Part shown: piece by piece, positions 1 to 12,600 of the stretch
Numbering within the stretch: position 1 is the stretch's first letter
Layout of the letters: each line of letters begins with the position of its first letter
From: Paramecium pentaurelia
Taxonomy: Eukaryota; Ciliophora; Oligohymenophorea; Peniculida; Parameciidae
Length of the DNA stretch: 64,000 bases
Direction: 5' to 3'
Assembly: GCA_905183005.1 (NCBI GenBank)
Contig: CAJJDO010000018.1
Span: forward strand, 255,210-319,209
Translations under genes and position numbers: made by a program
Notes under the pieces: model-generated
Databases searched by the model: none
Seen by the model: the letters and a program-made list of their open reading frames with translations, nothing else
What the model was told of the DNA's origin: nothing

Positions 1-52
1 ATTAATTTCCATCCCTTGATTTGAATCTAAAAAAATTAATATTTATATTAAT

Positions 53-678
53 ATGAATCAATTAAGAAATTAGAGAGGCACAGAGACAGATGAAGTATAC
101 ATTGATCCAGAGAGAGGAATTGCTATTAATGCTCGTTAAATGACCACTGAATAACATTTCAAATATTATAAATCATCATTCAGTACATTAAGACCTGATT
201 TGACTGAATATGAGTATGAAGCATTTGCTAAGAGATTGAGAGTGGGTATTTGACAATTTATTATAAAGGTGAGTCTTTCTTGAATCACATGAGAGTATTT
301 CTTAATCATGAATCAGGTAGGATCACAAATCTTTATAATTTAAGTGCTAGATTGGATAAAGCTCTGGTATTTGATGCATTACTATAATCAAGAACTATTA
401 ATAATAATATTTCCATTTGCGTACTCCTTTTATTTTGGGCCATAGATCAAATGCAAATAGAAATTGGGCTGATGCATCAAAAGTTGTGAATTATGTTGAG
501 AAACAATTATTAAAAATAACAAAATATGGTAATTATATCAATTCTAAATGTCTTAGGTTTGGATTATCCTAATTATTATGCACCTTCAACAGCATAAGAA
601 TTGAAATAAAGAGAAGATGAAATTTATTAGAGATTCATAAAAGAAATGAGAAAACCTCCCATCGTTGCAGTTTAATGA
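53..678 (+). CDS. Hypothetical protein, 182 aa, three introns
   Basis: I do not recognise this protein. Read with TAA/TAG as Gln, it runs from ATG at 53 to TGA at 676-678 after removing introns of 23, 26 and 28 nt (two end in AAG, one in TAG), leaving exactly 183 codons. The product is hydrophilic and fairly basic, with no signal peptide or membrane segment. Conserved-looking stretches include IDPERGIAINARQM near the N-terminus and KYGLDYPNYYAP near residue 145. It could be a ciliate-specific mitochondrial or structural protein, but nothing in the sequence proves that. The exact frame closure makes the gene itself likely. Confidence 0.6.
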
Positions 679-910
679 AAAATATACAAATAAATAATAA
701 TATATTATTGTTAAAATCTTTTTTACTAATGCATATATACTTATTCCTTATCTATAAATAAAATCATACATTCAATTCTGATTGCTTATTAGTGTGTTAC
801 ATTCTATTTATTTTTGCCAATATATCTAAATAAAAAAGATATGGATTTATTAAAATTAATATATAAATGTCTGAAACTATAATATTTTATTATCTTTTAA
901 GTTTATAACT

Positions 911-1364
911 ATGAATAAGTCAGATAAATACTTTGTGCATGAAGATGATATCTCTAGTACCCAAAGTTCTGAAGGAGAAGACTATATTCCTAAAAGAACA
1001 ATTTCTAAATCAAACACTCGAAGGATCCACAAAATCCCAATAGAGTAGCAACAATAACTATTTCGACAAGTGTTTCAGGAAGGCAAACCAATTAAAGAGG
1101 TATTCTTTTACATAATATAATCAGGTTGCCAAAACTTTAAATCTAAATTACTCTAGTGCTAAATCTCTAATTCATTATTATAAAAATAATAAACGATCTG
1201 CTCCCTCAGCAGTATTAGATGTTTTAAGTGGTAAAAAATCGTTGGTGTGTCGAGTTTCATAAAAAATTGATAAAAAATACAATAATCTAAAAATAGAAGT
1301 CAGGCAAAAAAATTAAATTCTTCACTCCTACAATTACTATGAACATAAGACATCTAATAAATGA
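911..1364 (+). CDS. Small helix-turn-helix protein
   Basis: This 142-residue protein has one 25-nt intron. The centre contains a motif (FQEGKPIKEVAKTLNLNYS followed by AKSLIHYYK, about residues 53-82) with the spacing of a homeodomain-like or transposase-type helix-turn-helix: a helix, the EVAKTLNLNYSSAK turn-and-recognition region, then a basic end. The flanks are acidic at the N-terminus and basic at the C-terminus, typical of small DNA-binding proteins. No catalytic domain is attached, so this is not an intact transposase; it may be a domesticated HTH or an ordinary regulator. DNA binding is inferred from the motif only. Confidence 0.6.
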
Positions 1365-1627
1365 ATTATAAATAAAAATTATATTCTTTATTACGTTAGA
1401 TCTTTTCCTTTGTCTTAATTAGGATTTCTAATTAAATAATTTTATACATTTAATTAATATCTAAATATTGATTTTAAATAATCCAATTTATTAATGGTCT
1501 TGTTCCCTTGAATACTATACCTATATCTAAAAGACAAGATAATAAAATCAATAAATTGTATTTAATTTTTATATATAATCATTAAATTAATATAAGTTTC
1601 TATCCATAGCTTAGTAAAATGGTTTCC

Positions 1628-2336
1628 TCATCTATATCTTTCAAAAACTGATGTCTTGATATCATTGAGATCTTATCCTTCCAAATTTATCTAAAATATA
1701 AATAATCTAATTTTCTATATAATTCTTTATGTTAAAAAAGCTTTTAACACAGTAAAATTATTTATGAAAATTTTCATTAATTCTAGTAAAATTCTTGATT
1801 TGTTATTGGTATATTCATATTATTTTTCATTTTTTATCTAATTTTATGCATATTTTGAATATAATATTTCAAGTCTTCCTCCATTAGATGTCTTATTATT
1901 TGATTTAATTCTCATAATTCTTCATCAAAAAAAGTTATTCTTAAATAATAAATTCTCTTATCAATAAAAATCAATTATTTTTTTGAAAATCAAACTATTC
2001 AAATTCTAAGATATATTAATTACCATCATTATTAAAATTTCAAATATCTTTATGATATTAATAAAGATTAATTTCATGAACATCAGGTAATTATTTAAGT
2101 AAATCCAAATTTTTTCCACTTTCTATTTAAAATTTTATATTTATATATTAGCTTTAAAAATGATAGTTGCATTTTATAAATAAGTGTGTATCATCATATG
2201 TCTTAGATTTTAATTGCATAATAATATTTTCTGATTACAAAGGTCTGAGTTTAAATGCTTAATAATCATCTGTTTATAAATATGAAATCCCTTTGTCATT
2301 TTCAAATATCAGAAATTAAGTCAAATATAAAAACAT
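1628..2336 (-). pseudogene. Decayed protein-coding gene with stops and a frameshift
   Basis: On the minus strand a coding-like frame starts at ATG 2336 (MFLYLTQFLIF, then FENDKGISYLQTDDYQAF) and runs to about 2040. It then hits in-frame TGA codons near 1999 and 1971 while the amino-acid texture continues on both sides. Near 1910 the coding signal moves to another frame, which stays open (ILLELMKIFINNFTVLKAF...) to TGA at 1628-1630. No small intron removes the stops or joins the frames. The N-terminus resembles a signal peptide. The family is not recognised. A gene with one longer or unusual intron is the alternative. Confidence 0.5.
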
Positions 2337-2465
2337 TTATTAGTTTTTAGTCCGAATATATATTTATATTATCTTATCTTATTTTATTAAGTTACAGATA
2401 TCCTTTTTTTATTAGTCTTTTATTTATTAATTTTATAAAGTGATGTATAATTTATATTAATAAAG

Positions 2466-3076
2466 ATGAAATTATTGTATTTGATTTCTTTAATATATAT
2501 GGGACATGGCTTATCTGTATAGATTAGTTAAAAACCTACATGCTTTTATGTTAAATCATATACAGGAGATACTTATGTTACAGTAAATTATTAGATATCT
2601 GGATTGGATGAAAATAAAACAGAAATTACAATAGAATCAGAAAATGGTGATAAATTAGTAAAGAAATAAAATACAAAAGAAGGAGCACTTAAATAATTGT
2701 TAAGAGAAAAGGGCACTTATTATATTTGTTTCAAAAGTTTATCTAAAGGCTATAAGACTGTAAGTTTTGATTTTGATATGGATGGAGTAGATAAAGAATA
2801 TGCTTAATCAGAATAATTCAGTGAGATGTCAAAGGAGTTATCAAGAACTAATAGAAACTTTTAGACAATTTATAGAAATTAAAATTGGATTTCTGACAGA
2901 GAGAATGCTCATTAAATGTGTAAAATATTATAATTAAAGTAGTGTTGGAATAAACATAATAAAATGTTAAATGGTGTGCTTCAGCAAAAATAGGAATTTT
3001 ATTAATAATAGCTATAACTTAGATATGCGTTGTATATTATTTTTTTAAAGATAAAGATTTTAGTGGAAGAGTATGA
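2466..3076 (+). CDS. p24/emp24 family cargo receptor (GOLD domain)
   Basis: This is a 195-residue type I membrane protein of the early secretory pathway. p24 proteins sort cargo between ER and Golgi in COPII and COPI vesicles. The N-terminus is a signal peptide (MKLLYLISLIYMGHG). A GOLD beta-sandwich follows, with the characteristic KPTCFYVKSYTGDTYV start and KGTYYICFKS with its cysteine. Then come a short coiled coil and a C-terminal membrane span (IGILLIIAITQICVVYYFF) ending in a short cytosolic tail. One 23-nt intron must be removed to reach the membrane span in frame, after which 196 codons fit exactly. Family assignment is secure; the subfamily is not determined. Confidence 0.85.
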
Positions 3077-3108
3077 TAATTATCTTATTGATAGATAAAT
3101 AGATATAT

Positions 3109-3634
3109 TCACTTTTTCTTTTAAACAATTTTATTAGATTATTATTATTACTAAAAAACATTTTGTTATTATTAATTTTGTCTTGTATAAGCAGTAGTAT
3201 ATTATTATTTGTTAGTTTTTAATTATTATTTTGGAAAGGGTTTATCATTTCCAACTAATCCTTATTGTAATTTATAAGGCATAAATTAATATTCTCCATG
3301 CCAAAATATTAAAGATTTTACTAAGTTGTAACCAATACATTCCATATTCTTCTGGGTCTTGAAGTACAAACTCTAATCTTTATCATTCACAATTTTCACA
3401 ACCAAAATTAAATTTTTTGCTTAATTATTATTTCTGATATTATATTAAGAATTTATTATTTAAAATAGTATAGTGAATTATGTTAAATGAATAATTGGAA
3501 ATTATAAAATAAATTAACTAAATAGATAACCACAAAAGCATTTGCTTTTTGAACCTTTTCTGCTACATTTTGATTTCTATTCTGCACAATAATAAGCAAT
3601 CTTATTATAATGTATTTTTATAAATAAATTACAT
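3109..3634 (-). pseudogene. SPT4-like elongation factor relic
   Basis: Fragments of Spt4, the zinc-finger partner of Spt5 in transcription elongation, occur in order but not in one frame. They are a CLLLC pair (first zinc half), FNFGCENCE (second half, compare YDGCDNCD), DPEEYGMYWLQLS (compare the PEDSWVSKWQRVS segment) and YQFMPYKLQQGLV (compare YAVSVTGRLPQGIV). About 20 residues expected after the second zinc pair are missing, a TGA follows CENCE, and the last two pieces lie in different frames. An unusually long non-coding stretch separates the two zinc halves. Together this suggests a decayed copy. A functional gene elsewhere is expected, since SPT4 is broadly conserved. Confidence 0.5.
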
Positions 3635-4250
3635 TATTCAGTGTTCCTAAAGCCTGTTAATATTTTTAATCTATAATCTTCCTAGAACCAACTGCTAGTC
3701 AATATTTTTATACGCCTTCACTTATTTACTCCTCATTCATAGCTATATAGTTGAAGAATTATTATTATTTTATTAATATATAACATCAATTTTATTTTAC
3801 AAATTCAAATTAAGATGAAACAATTTGATTTTTGAATTTAATTAATGATTTATTTACTTTCAAATATTATCGCATTAAATATAGAGTATTAATTAAAAAT
3901 ATCAAATAAAAATACTAGAACAATTTTAAATAATTAAACTAAACATTTAATCTATTAAATCAAGTATAAGAGTTGATTCAATATAAAAATAAGTAATAAC
4001 CTTTCATTTTTTAGTTCAAAAATTAAAAAGATGTAATTATTATTGGAGTAACAATATGACAATTTAAGTTTATAGTAATTCCACAAATATACATAATTCA
4101 AAATATTTAAATCTTTATGATAATATTTACATTCTGCTGTTTTTCATATTTCAAAAACATATATATAGTATAAAAAATCAGATAGATATTTAATTTGTAT
4201 TTTTATTTTTATGAAAATCTTTATTTTATAAATATATAAATAAAAATAAG
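3635..4250. other. Non-coding stretch upstream of the MORN gene
   Basis: About 600 bases of very AT-rich sequence lie between the SPT4-like relic and the B-box/MORN gene. I see no convincing coding texture on either strand. It probably holds the promoter of the gene at 4251; no specific element can be named. Confidence 0.4.
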
Positions 4251-6170
4251 ATGATACAAAATGATGCATTTTGCCAACAACATAATGATTATATGATCGA
4301 AGTAGTTTGTGTTGATTATATGACTTAAGAATGTAAATATATGTGTAAAAAGTGTTATAAGTTATTTAATAAATCTAATACAGAATCAAAGGAGTTAGAA
4401 TTTACAAATAGATAAAAATAATTTATGCAAAATTATGAGACGGAAAAAGAAAACCTGAATAAGAACTTTTAAGAAAAAATGAAATCATTATAGAAGGAAT
4501 TTAATTAGATAATTTAATAACATTTGGAAAAAATCAAGGATTCTTTTTCTAAATCATTAAAATTAATTGAAGACTTTGTGCCTTAATTATTAACTCAAGA
4601 TAAAAATAAACTTCGAGATATGTTAAAGGAATAGTAAAAAAAAATGAATGAAATCAGAATTAAATCTATAAACGATAAGGCAAGTTATTTACATGAGTTA
4701 AAGAATAAGCTTATTGATAAGGCTCTTAATTTAGAAAATTATATATTTTCAGAACATCTCCTGGGATAATAATTATATCAAATTCCAGATCTTAAAACAA
4801 TATTTGAAAATTTTGATTCAAATAATTTATTATTGTTATTTGAGCAGCATTACCATCTAAAATATCAATATATTACTGAAGAAGATATTGGAGAAAGGAT
4901 AAAATAATATTCATCAGAGTTGGAAACATTAAAATTGAGCAATAATGAAATGAAGTTAAATATTGAGGCCTAATATACAAAAATATAAATAGAATTAGAA
5001 AAATAAAAGTAATCAATGTTAGCTCGATTTAAAAAATATCAGGATTGGATAATTGAAAAAAATAAGAAAATTTTTGATACTAGTAGATTGAATAATCAAA
5101 ATTACACCGAAATTTAAATGATGAAAAATGAAGATTTCATAAATTTAATAAATAATGAATTAGCAAATAAGAAGTTAAATAATTAACATGATGAAATGAG
5201 AGAAACATTAAGCAAAATTTGCCATCTTGGTCATTATGATATTGGAGTAAGCTTGAATGAAATAGAAAGTAAATTTATGGTCAAATTTATTCCAAAAACA
5301 ATACTATACAATATAGATTGTATGGAAAATAATATAACTTCAAACTATCCTTAAGCAACATAAGTAATAGGAAATTTGAATGAAAATGGAAATGTAATCA
5401 ATATTTTTATATTTAGTTTGTGGGAACTGCTATTATATAAGAAAATAATTAATAAACTATTGTTCAATTATCTAATAATGAAAGACAAATAGGAAGTGTT
5501 TTATAGTAAATCTAAAATAAATGTCTGTTTAATTTTGATTTATTAAATTTTTTCCCATAGAGTAATAACTTATTTAGTTATAAATTTACAAGTACAGAAA
5601 ATGGAGAAGAATCATATAAAGATAATTAGGGTTAATGGGAACTTAAAAAATCTTAAAATGATATAGTTAAAAAGTATATTTTTATTGTTTATCCAAAAAC
5701 ATAAAGAACTATTGAATTTAGAGATATTGTGATAAATTAATAAGGAAAAATAGATGAAAATAATAATGTCACAGTGATCTATCCTGATTAGAATCATAAA
5801 TATGAAGGTTAGATAAATAATAGTTTTAAATATTTTGGTAAAGGAAAGTTAACATAAAATGGAATTATTAAAGATGGAATGTGGAGAGATGGTCTACTTT
5901 AAGGGGAAGGAAATATTATAGAAAATGGTAAAGAAATATATTTTGGATTTTTTAAAGATGGATTAAAACATGGATAAGGAACAGAATTATTGATTTCAGA
6001 CTTTTAGTATTAAATTCTTTTATTTTAGTTATCAGGGTCAATTTGAAAAAGATGAAAAACATGGTTAAGGTAATATTGTAAAAAAAGTGGGTGATCAATT
6101 TTTAACAATTGAAGAAAATGTTAAATGGAAAAATGGTTAATCTTAAAATGATGTTTGCAATATATATTGA
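4251..6170 (+). CDS. B-box, coiled-coil and MORN-repeat protein
   Basis: This 624-residue protein has two introns (23 and 22 nt) and closes exactly. The N-terminus carries a B-box-like zinc module (CQQHND ... VCVDY ... CKYMCKKC). A long Gln/Lys/Glu-rich coiled coil covers roughly residues 60-330. The C-terminal third holds MORN-type repeats, seen as YEGQINN..YFGKGKL, GLLQGEG, YFGFFKDGLKHGQGT and YQGQFEKDEKHGQG. B-box plus coiled coil resembles TRIM-like proteins without a RING; MORN repeats usually mark membrane or cytoskeleton contacts. The function is unknown, and scaffolding is the safest inference. Its last 676 bases plus flank recur at 6554, and a decayed relative lies near 28.4-29.1 kb. 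Confidence 0.8.
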
Positions 6171-7612
6171 ATTATTTTCAATAAATAAATAAATTATTTA
6201 AAAAATGAATAAATACTATTACATACAATTAAATTATTATATTAATTGCAAATTAATCTTTCATTTCATTTTTAGTTTTATTTCTATTTTTATTCAGATT
6301 TCTGTTAAAAAAGAATTTATTTTAATATAAATAGTCAAACCAAAGATCAAACCAGTTTAATTGTATTTTTACAATAGAACAATTATTTAAAAACACTTTT
6401 AGAAAAACCAGTATACTATTAAAGTATGTCTAAAATTATTTAATTGAAAAACTAAAAATACTTTGATAAAATAAAAATTTATAGAAGCATATATTTAGAA
6501 TTATGTTAACAGCAACAAAACATTTAAAGAGTGGATGATTAGAATTAAAGTANAAGTGTTTTATAGTAAATCTAAAATAAATGTCTGTTTAATTTTGATT
6601 TATTAAATTTTTTCCCATAGAGTAATAACTTATTTAGTTATAAATTTACAAGTACAGAAAATGGAGAAGAATCATATAAAGATAATTAGGGTTAATGGGA
6701 ACTTAAAAAATCTTAAAATGATATAGTTAAAAAGTATATTTTTATTGTTTATCCAAAAACATAAAGAACTATTGAATTTAGAGATATTGTGATAAATTAA
6801 TAAGGAAAAATAGATGAAAATAATAATGTCACAGTGATCTATCCTGATTAGAATCATAAATATGAAGGTTAGATAAATAATAGTTTTAAATATTTTGGTA
6901 AAGGAAAGTTAACATAAAATGGAATTATTAAAGATGGAATGTGGAGAGATGGTCTACTTTAAGGGGAAGGAAATATTATAGAAAATGGTAAAGAAATATA
7001 TTTTGGATTTTTTAAAGATGGATTAAAACATGGATAAGGAACAGAATTATTGATTTCAGACTTTTAGTATTAAATTCTTTTATTTTAGTTATCAGGGTCA
7101 ATTTGAAAAAGATGAAAAACATGGTTAAGGTAATATTGTAAAAAAAGTGGGTGATCAATTTTTAACAATTGAAGAAAATGTTAAATGGAAAAATGGTTAA
7201 TCTTAAAATGATGTTTGCAATATATATTGAATTATTTTCAATAAATAAATAAATTATTTAAAAAATGAATAAATACTATTACATACAATTAAATTATTAT
7301 ATTAATTGCAAATTAATCTTTCATTTCATTTTTAGTTTTATTTCTATTTTTATTCAGATTTCTGTTAAAAAAGAATTTATTTTAATATAAATAGTCAAAC
7401 CAAAGATCAAACCAGTTTAATTGTATTTTTACAATAGAACAATTATTTAAAAACACTTTTAGAAAAACCAGTATACTATTAAAGTATGTCTAAAATTATT
7501 TAATTGAAAAACTAAAAATACTTTGATAAAATAAAAATTTATAGAAGCATATATTTAGAATTATGTTAACAGCAACAAAACATTTAAAGAGTGGATGATT
7601 AGAATTAAAGTA
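5494..7612. repeat. 1,059-bp direct repeat around a single N
   Basis: Bases 5494-6552 recur at 6554-7612 with a constant offset of 1,060. Every stretch compared is identical, including introns and 3' flank. The copies are separated by one undetermined base at 6553. Perfect identity in non-coding DNA and the N at the junction point to two overlapping contig ends joined without merging, rather than a biological tandem duplication. If real, the second copy is only a 3' gene fragment. Confidence 0.9.
6554..7230 (+). pseudogene. Second copy of the MORN gene 3' end (likely assembly duplicate)
   Basis: This is the repeated 3' part of the gene at 4251-6170, starting inside the codons just before the MORN repeats and ending at the same TGA (7228-7230). 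It lacks the start codon, the B-box and the coiled coil, and the N at 6553 precedes it directly. The 22-nt intron is also duplicated. It should not be counted as a separate gene unless long reads span both copies. Confidence 0.8.
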
Positions 7613-9626
7613 TCACTGATCAAAATAAAATGCAATTCTAATTAAAAAATAAAAATATATTTATAATAGTCAACTTATAAAATAAAATGTATTTTTCATA
7701 TAAAATATAATATTATATTTTATCATTTAAATATAAATCTTATTATATTTTTTTAAATAAAAAGAGATGAGATTATAGAGAATTTTTCTTAAGTTATCAG
7801 GGAATCAAACTATTATTTGTTAAATTAAAAGCATTTTTAGACCTTTAATACTTTTTCATTCAATTAATATATTTTCTATTTTTTATTATGATTCCTAATT
7901 TTAAATCTCTAAAAATAATTTTTAATAAATAACAATTTCATAATTTGAAGTATGTATTTATTATTATGGAAAGATTCCATATTTATTTTCTTATTTAATA
8001 TTCTTTAGACACAAGTCTTCATAGAAAAGGCAAATGCAGTAGTTGGATCATTGGAAAGCCTGTACATAGCTTTAATAAAAAAAATATTTAATTACTAAAT
8101 TACAATACTGCTATAATAACTAGTGAATATTTACTTAATGTAGCTCTAGGAAGATATTTCAAAATACAATCTTCAAATGTGAGGCATCCATAAGTCTTAA
8201 AAAATTGTGAAAGAAAATAATTTGATAACTAATGTGACTCATAAAAATATGCTCCTTTTATGGATTGGGGGAACAGATCATTCATCAATATATTTTGAGA
8301 AAGGGATTTAGAGCTGAAGAATTTGGACTCCTATGAAAAATTTATTTAAGCACTTGTTAAGTATCTATGAATTTAATTTTAATATTTATTGCTCCTTATA
8401 GTTCCCAATTACGAGTCAAAAAGTTTTAATTTTTTTTTTCTATTTCTTTTTTAGAGATAGGAAATCAACTTCAATAGACAGGGGTACTCAAAAATGTTTG
8501 GAGTTTAATAGATTAAAGTGGCTAATTAGAGTGTTATAAATTTTATAATACTGTAACGAAATTTATCATTTATTATTAATAAAGTTATAGTATTAAATTT
8601 AGATGATTTAAATAAAAATAAATTATATAGTTTGTATTCTAAAATAAATAGATACATCTTTAGGGTAGATAATAAAATATGAAATTTTATAAAGGAAGCA
8701 TACAAAAACTGCATTTGAAAATATATTCATTAACAAAAATTAAAATATCCATTATCAAGGATAGGTTAGAGAAGAAAAGAATAATGCCAATAAAATTTGT
8801 AATCATAAATAATAAATAATAAATAATAATTATGTGATTATTGATACTCACATTAAATCATGAAAGATTAAAGAGGAATGGATTTGAAAGTAGAGTAGAT
8901 AAATTTGAAAGGGGAAATAGTATTCAACCTTATTAAAATTGTAACATGACAATAAACAGTATCCAAAAAGGAGAAATAGATATTTAGCTATAATAAAAAA
9001 ACCGTATTTATAATTCAAAATTTAATGAGTATTAAAATTTTAAATCATATCAATTGCACCAGAAAATAAATTTTAATTCAATTTTTATAAAAAGAAAAAC
9101 AAATTTAAAATAAAAGTAGATGGATTTAATAATTTTTAAAGAATAAGAAAAAAGCTGAGTGAAAAAATAAATTGAGTTTATTAAAATTATAATAAAAAGT
9201 TATTATGTTTGGAATTAGAAATATTTAATAATTTCTTATAATTATTTCATTGACTATATTAATAGTATCACTTCATTATTAGAAAGAAAGTAATACATAT
9301 ATTTTAAATAAAATTTCTTTATTTAAAATATACTTTTTTATTATAATAAGATAATACCCAAAGACTAATCATTTTTTATTAAAAAATAAGGTCTTTTCAT
9401 AGAATCTAATATGATGAGATTATTATAATTCAAAAAATAAACTGCTGTTTAATAGAATCCTCAGAATCAGTTTTATTATACAAAAATCATAAAAGGGCTT
9501 TGAATTTAATAAGAGTTATTTAAAATATAATAATCTTAAGAACAAAAATTTAAGCATTGATATTAAAAACATTAAAAAAGCTATTAAATTTTAATATAAT
9601 ATGAATTATACACATACTTTACTAAA
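7613..9626. other. Long gene-poor stretch with degenerate coding traces
   Basis: About 2 kb lies between the repeat and RRP5. A plus-strand ORF opens at ATG 7767. A stretch at roughly 7995-8300 reads like protein in another frame (HRKGKCSSWIIGKP, later KYAPFMDWGNRSF), and a third frame is open from about 8390 to 8870. No set of small introns that I tried joins them, and TGA codons interrupt each. The simplest reading is an old, degenerated gene followed by intergenic DNA; a gene with undetected introns is possible. From about 9,000 onward I see nothing. Confidence 0.35.
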
Positions 9627-12600
9627 TCAATCTGAATCCTCTTCATCTTCCTGTTATACATCCCTTTACATAAATTATGAAACCCATTGTTCTGCCTACT
9701 CCTTGACTTTCTATATGGTTGCACTATCTCCATATTAGTTTTCATATTCTAATTATTTCTTAAATAAAAATTTGATCTTTCTAGGTTTCTTATTATTATG
9801 AATAGCCTTTTAAAATATTGATCTAACCACATCAGGTTAACAATATTTAATCACTAAATCTAAATATTATGACCATATATCAGTTCTAATTATTATTCAA
9901 TTAAAATACCTTGTAGAATTTTTATCCAAAATAGTTTCATATGTAGTTTTTCCTTCTTCAATTTAATTATTCTAAAATTATAATCGTCCATAAAAGGCTA
10001 AGAGTTTTACTTGTTTTACTTTTTTCAAACACTACATAGCTCTATTCAATGTATCCTTAAATGAATATTAAGGATTTTCATCATCGTGTACTTTCTACCA
10101 TTCCATCAAACTTTACAGAAATTCCATCCAACTCTTACAACTTTATTTGTACTTTTAAACAAAAGACTATAAAGATTATATACATTTATATATACTCTTG
10201 ACAATTCAACTGTTAGATCAACCTTTTCTGCCTTTCTGTAAATATTAATTAATTTTATATGAAGTTTCTTTCCATCACAATTTTAACAGCCTCTCTTAAA
10301 GACACTAATTAAATTATCTTCAGATCCAAAATTGAATTCCAAATTTAAATATGCTGTCCATAAATTCAATCTTTCTAATTCATTACTGAAATTGATAACT
10401 CTTAATGCTCTTTCAATAACATTTCTAGCACTCTCAATACCTTCATTTTCAGCAACATAAGCCACAAATTCAATCCAAATCACAGATGAATTAGGATTTG
10501 TTAATATTTTCCTAAATCATAATAAAATTAATATTACTTCTCATATTCAGCTCTTGATTCTAAATTTTGTACTTCTTCTCTAATTTCTTCTTAATCATTT
10601 TCTTCTTCTATCTCTTAATCTTTATGATTTTATTCCTCTTCTGCTTCTGCTTCATCCTCATCTTCTTCGTTATCTTCTCCTTCATTTACATCTTATTAGA
10701 TTTCCTCTTCAATTCCTTTTATTTAATTCTATTATTCTACTATAACATTATTTTTAATTTAATGTTATTTAACCATTTCTTCAAAACTCTCATACAAATC
10801 TATAACATCTTATTGAATATCTCCTAATTCAATTTTTCTCTTCCCTTCAGTATTAATCAATTCTTATATATTGCTTAATCTTAGAACTGTCTAATTATTT
10901 TTATTCTGTCTTTATCCAATCACCAAACATTATATTTACTATCCAATCTTAAATAGTTTATTTGCCCACCATCCATCTTCACCTTCCAATCCTTCAGCAT
11001 CTTTCTTATCCAATTCTCCTTATTGAAGAGTACCCAAAATTTTAACTGCTGCTTTCTCATTTCTAATATTTACAATCAAACCTTATACTACATCTCCAAT
11101 TCTTATTTATTTTTCATCTAATTTATATTTAAGCAAATTCAAATCTACTGTTCCTTATAATTTATCTAATTGAGTAATCATTAAAACTATTGGTCTATAT
11201 TTAATATCAGTTTTGAAACCTCTTATTAAACAAGTTGTTTCATAATTTAATTTAACAAAAGTACCATTATGTGTACTTCCTGTAACATATCCCATAACCA
11301 CTTAACCTACAGACAAAGGAGTTTTTTTGTATAATTATGTTCTAACATCATATTTTAGAGATAGTATCATTTTTTAATAAGAAATTGTATTACTTTTAAC
11401 AGGATGTAAACATTTATTCCATAATTTATCATTTAGAAATGTTTCTCTGGCACTAGCCCAATAAACTTTATCTTTTCCTATTATTCTACAAACTCCCCAC
11501 TTTCCTACTGGAAATTATTCAAATAAATTTAATTCCCATAATTCTTATAACTCTGTTATATCAATAGATGCAAATTATCTATTTTTTAATTACACTCTTA
11601 TATATGAATCATGATGACTTAGAATTCTATAGATTTACTTTGTATATAGAATTTCATTTATATTCTATAATTATTATTGTAATTGATCCTCTTCAGTAAT
11701 TATAATACCTTTCAATTATTTGTCAAATTCATATAATTTTACTTTAACTGGATGTCCTTATTGGATTTATGATTCTAAATTATTTAAAATTTCTGGATTT
11801 TCAACATTTATATCCCAACCATCAATAAAAATATTATAATTATAATAGATTTAAACAACTAATGGTGATTTTGTGTCACTCTTAATATGTTTTATAATAC
11901 CATAAACAATTTTATTACTATCTTTCTAAATATCTTTTTCTAATTCAATATGATCTGATAAACAAGTCAAATCAAATATTTATTTATTATTTTCTTTGTT
12001 TTCTCCTATAATTTAAGCAGTTAATTGAGAACCTACATTTAAATTTTCGAATTCACTTTGTAATTTAAATAATCTATCCTCATTTCTATAACATTCAAAG
12101 AAAGCCTTATGAATTCTACCAAATTTTCCATCTTTAAGATTCACATAAATAACATTATTCTTTATTGCACTAACAACACATTAAACTTTCTCTCCTAAAC
12201 TTAATTTAGTTTTAACATTCTTTGTTAATAAAACATTTTAATTTTATCCTTCATTAATTTATTTCTATTTTGGATCTATTTTTTTTAAAGAGAGTAACAA
12301 TTTATTTTCACTTTAATTTATGTACTTAACATATACTTTAATTATTTAACCATCTTTAATATCATCAGGGCTTTATCCATCGAGACTCAAATTAGACAGA
12401 AATCCAACAATATTCTAAAAGAATTTAACTAGAATTCCATTTTCTAATTTCTTAATTGTAAATCCATATAATGTATCACCTACATTAACTTCATCTAAAG
12501 TTTTAAATACTTTAATATCAGTTAATAATGTAGGTTTCATAGTTACTATGATATTATTATGTTATTCATCAATTTACAAAATTCTGACTCTTATTTTGCT

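Noticed and set aside
10567..10827. An 86-codon plus-strand ORF of Phe/Leu/Ile
   Set aside because: It lies antisense to the acidic Glu/Asp-rich linker of RRP5; GAA/GAT codons read backwards give TTC/ATC and a false membrane-like protein.
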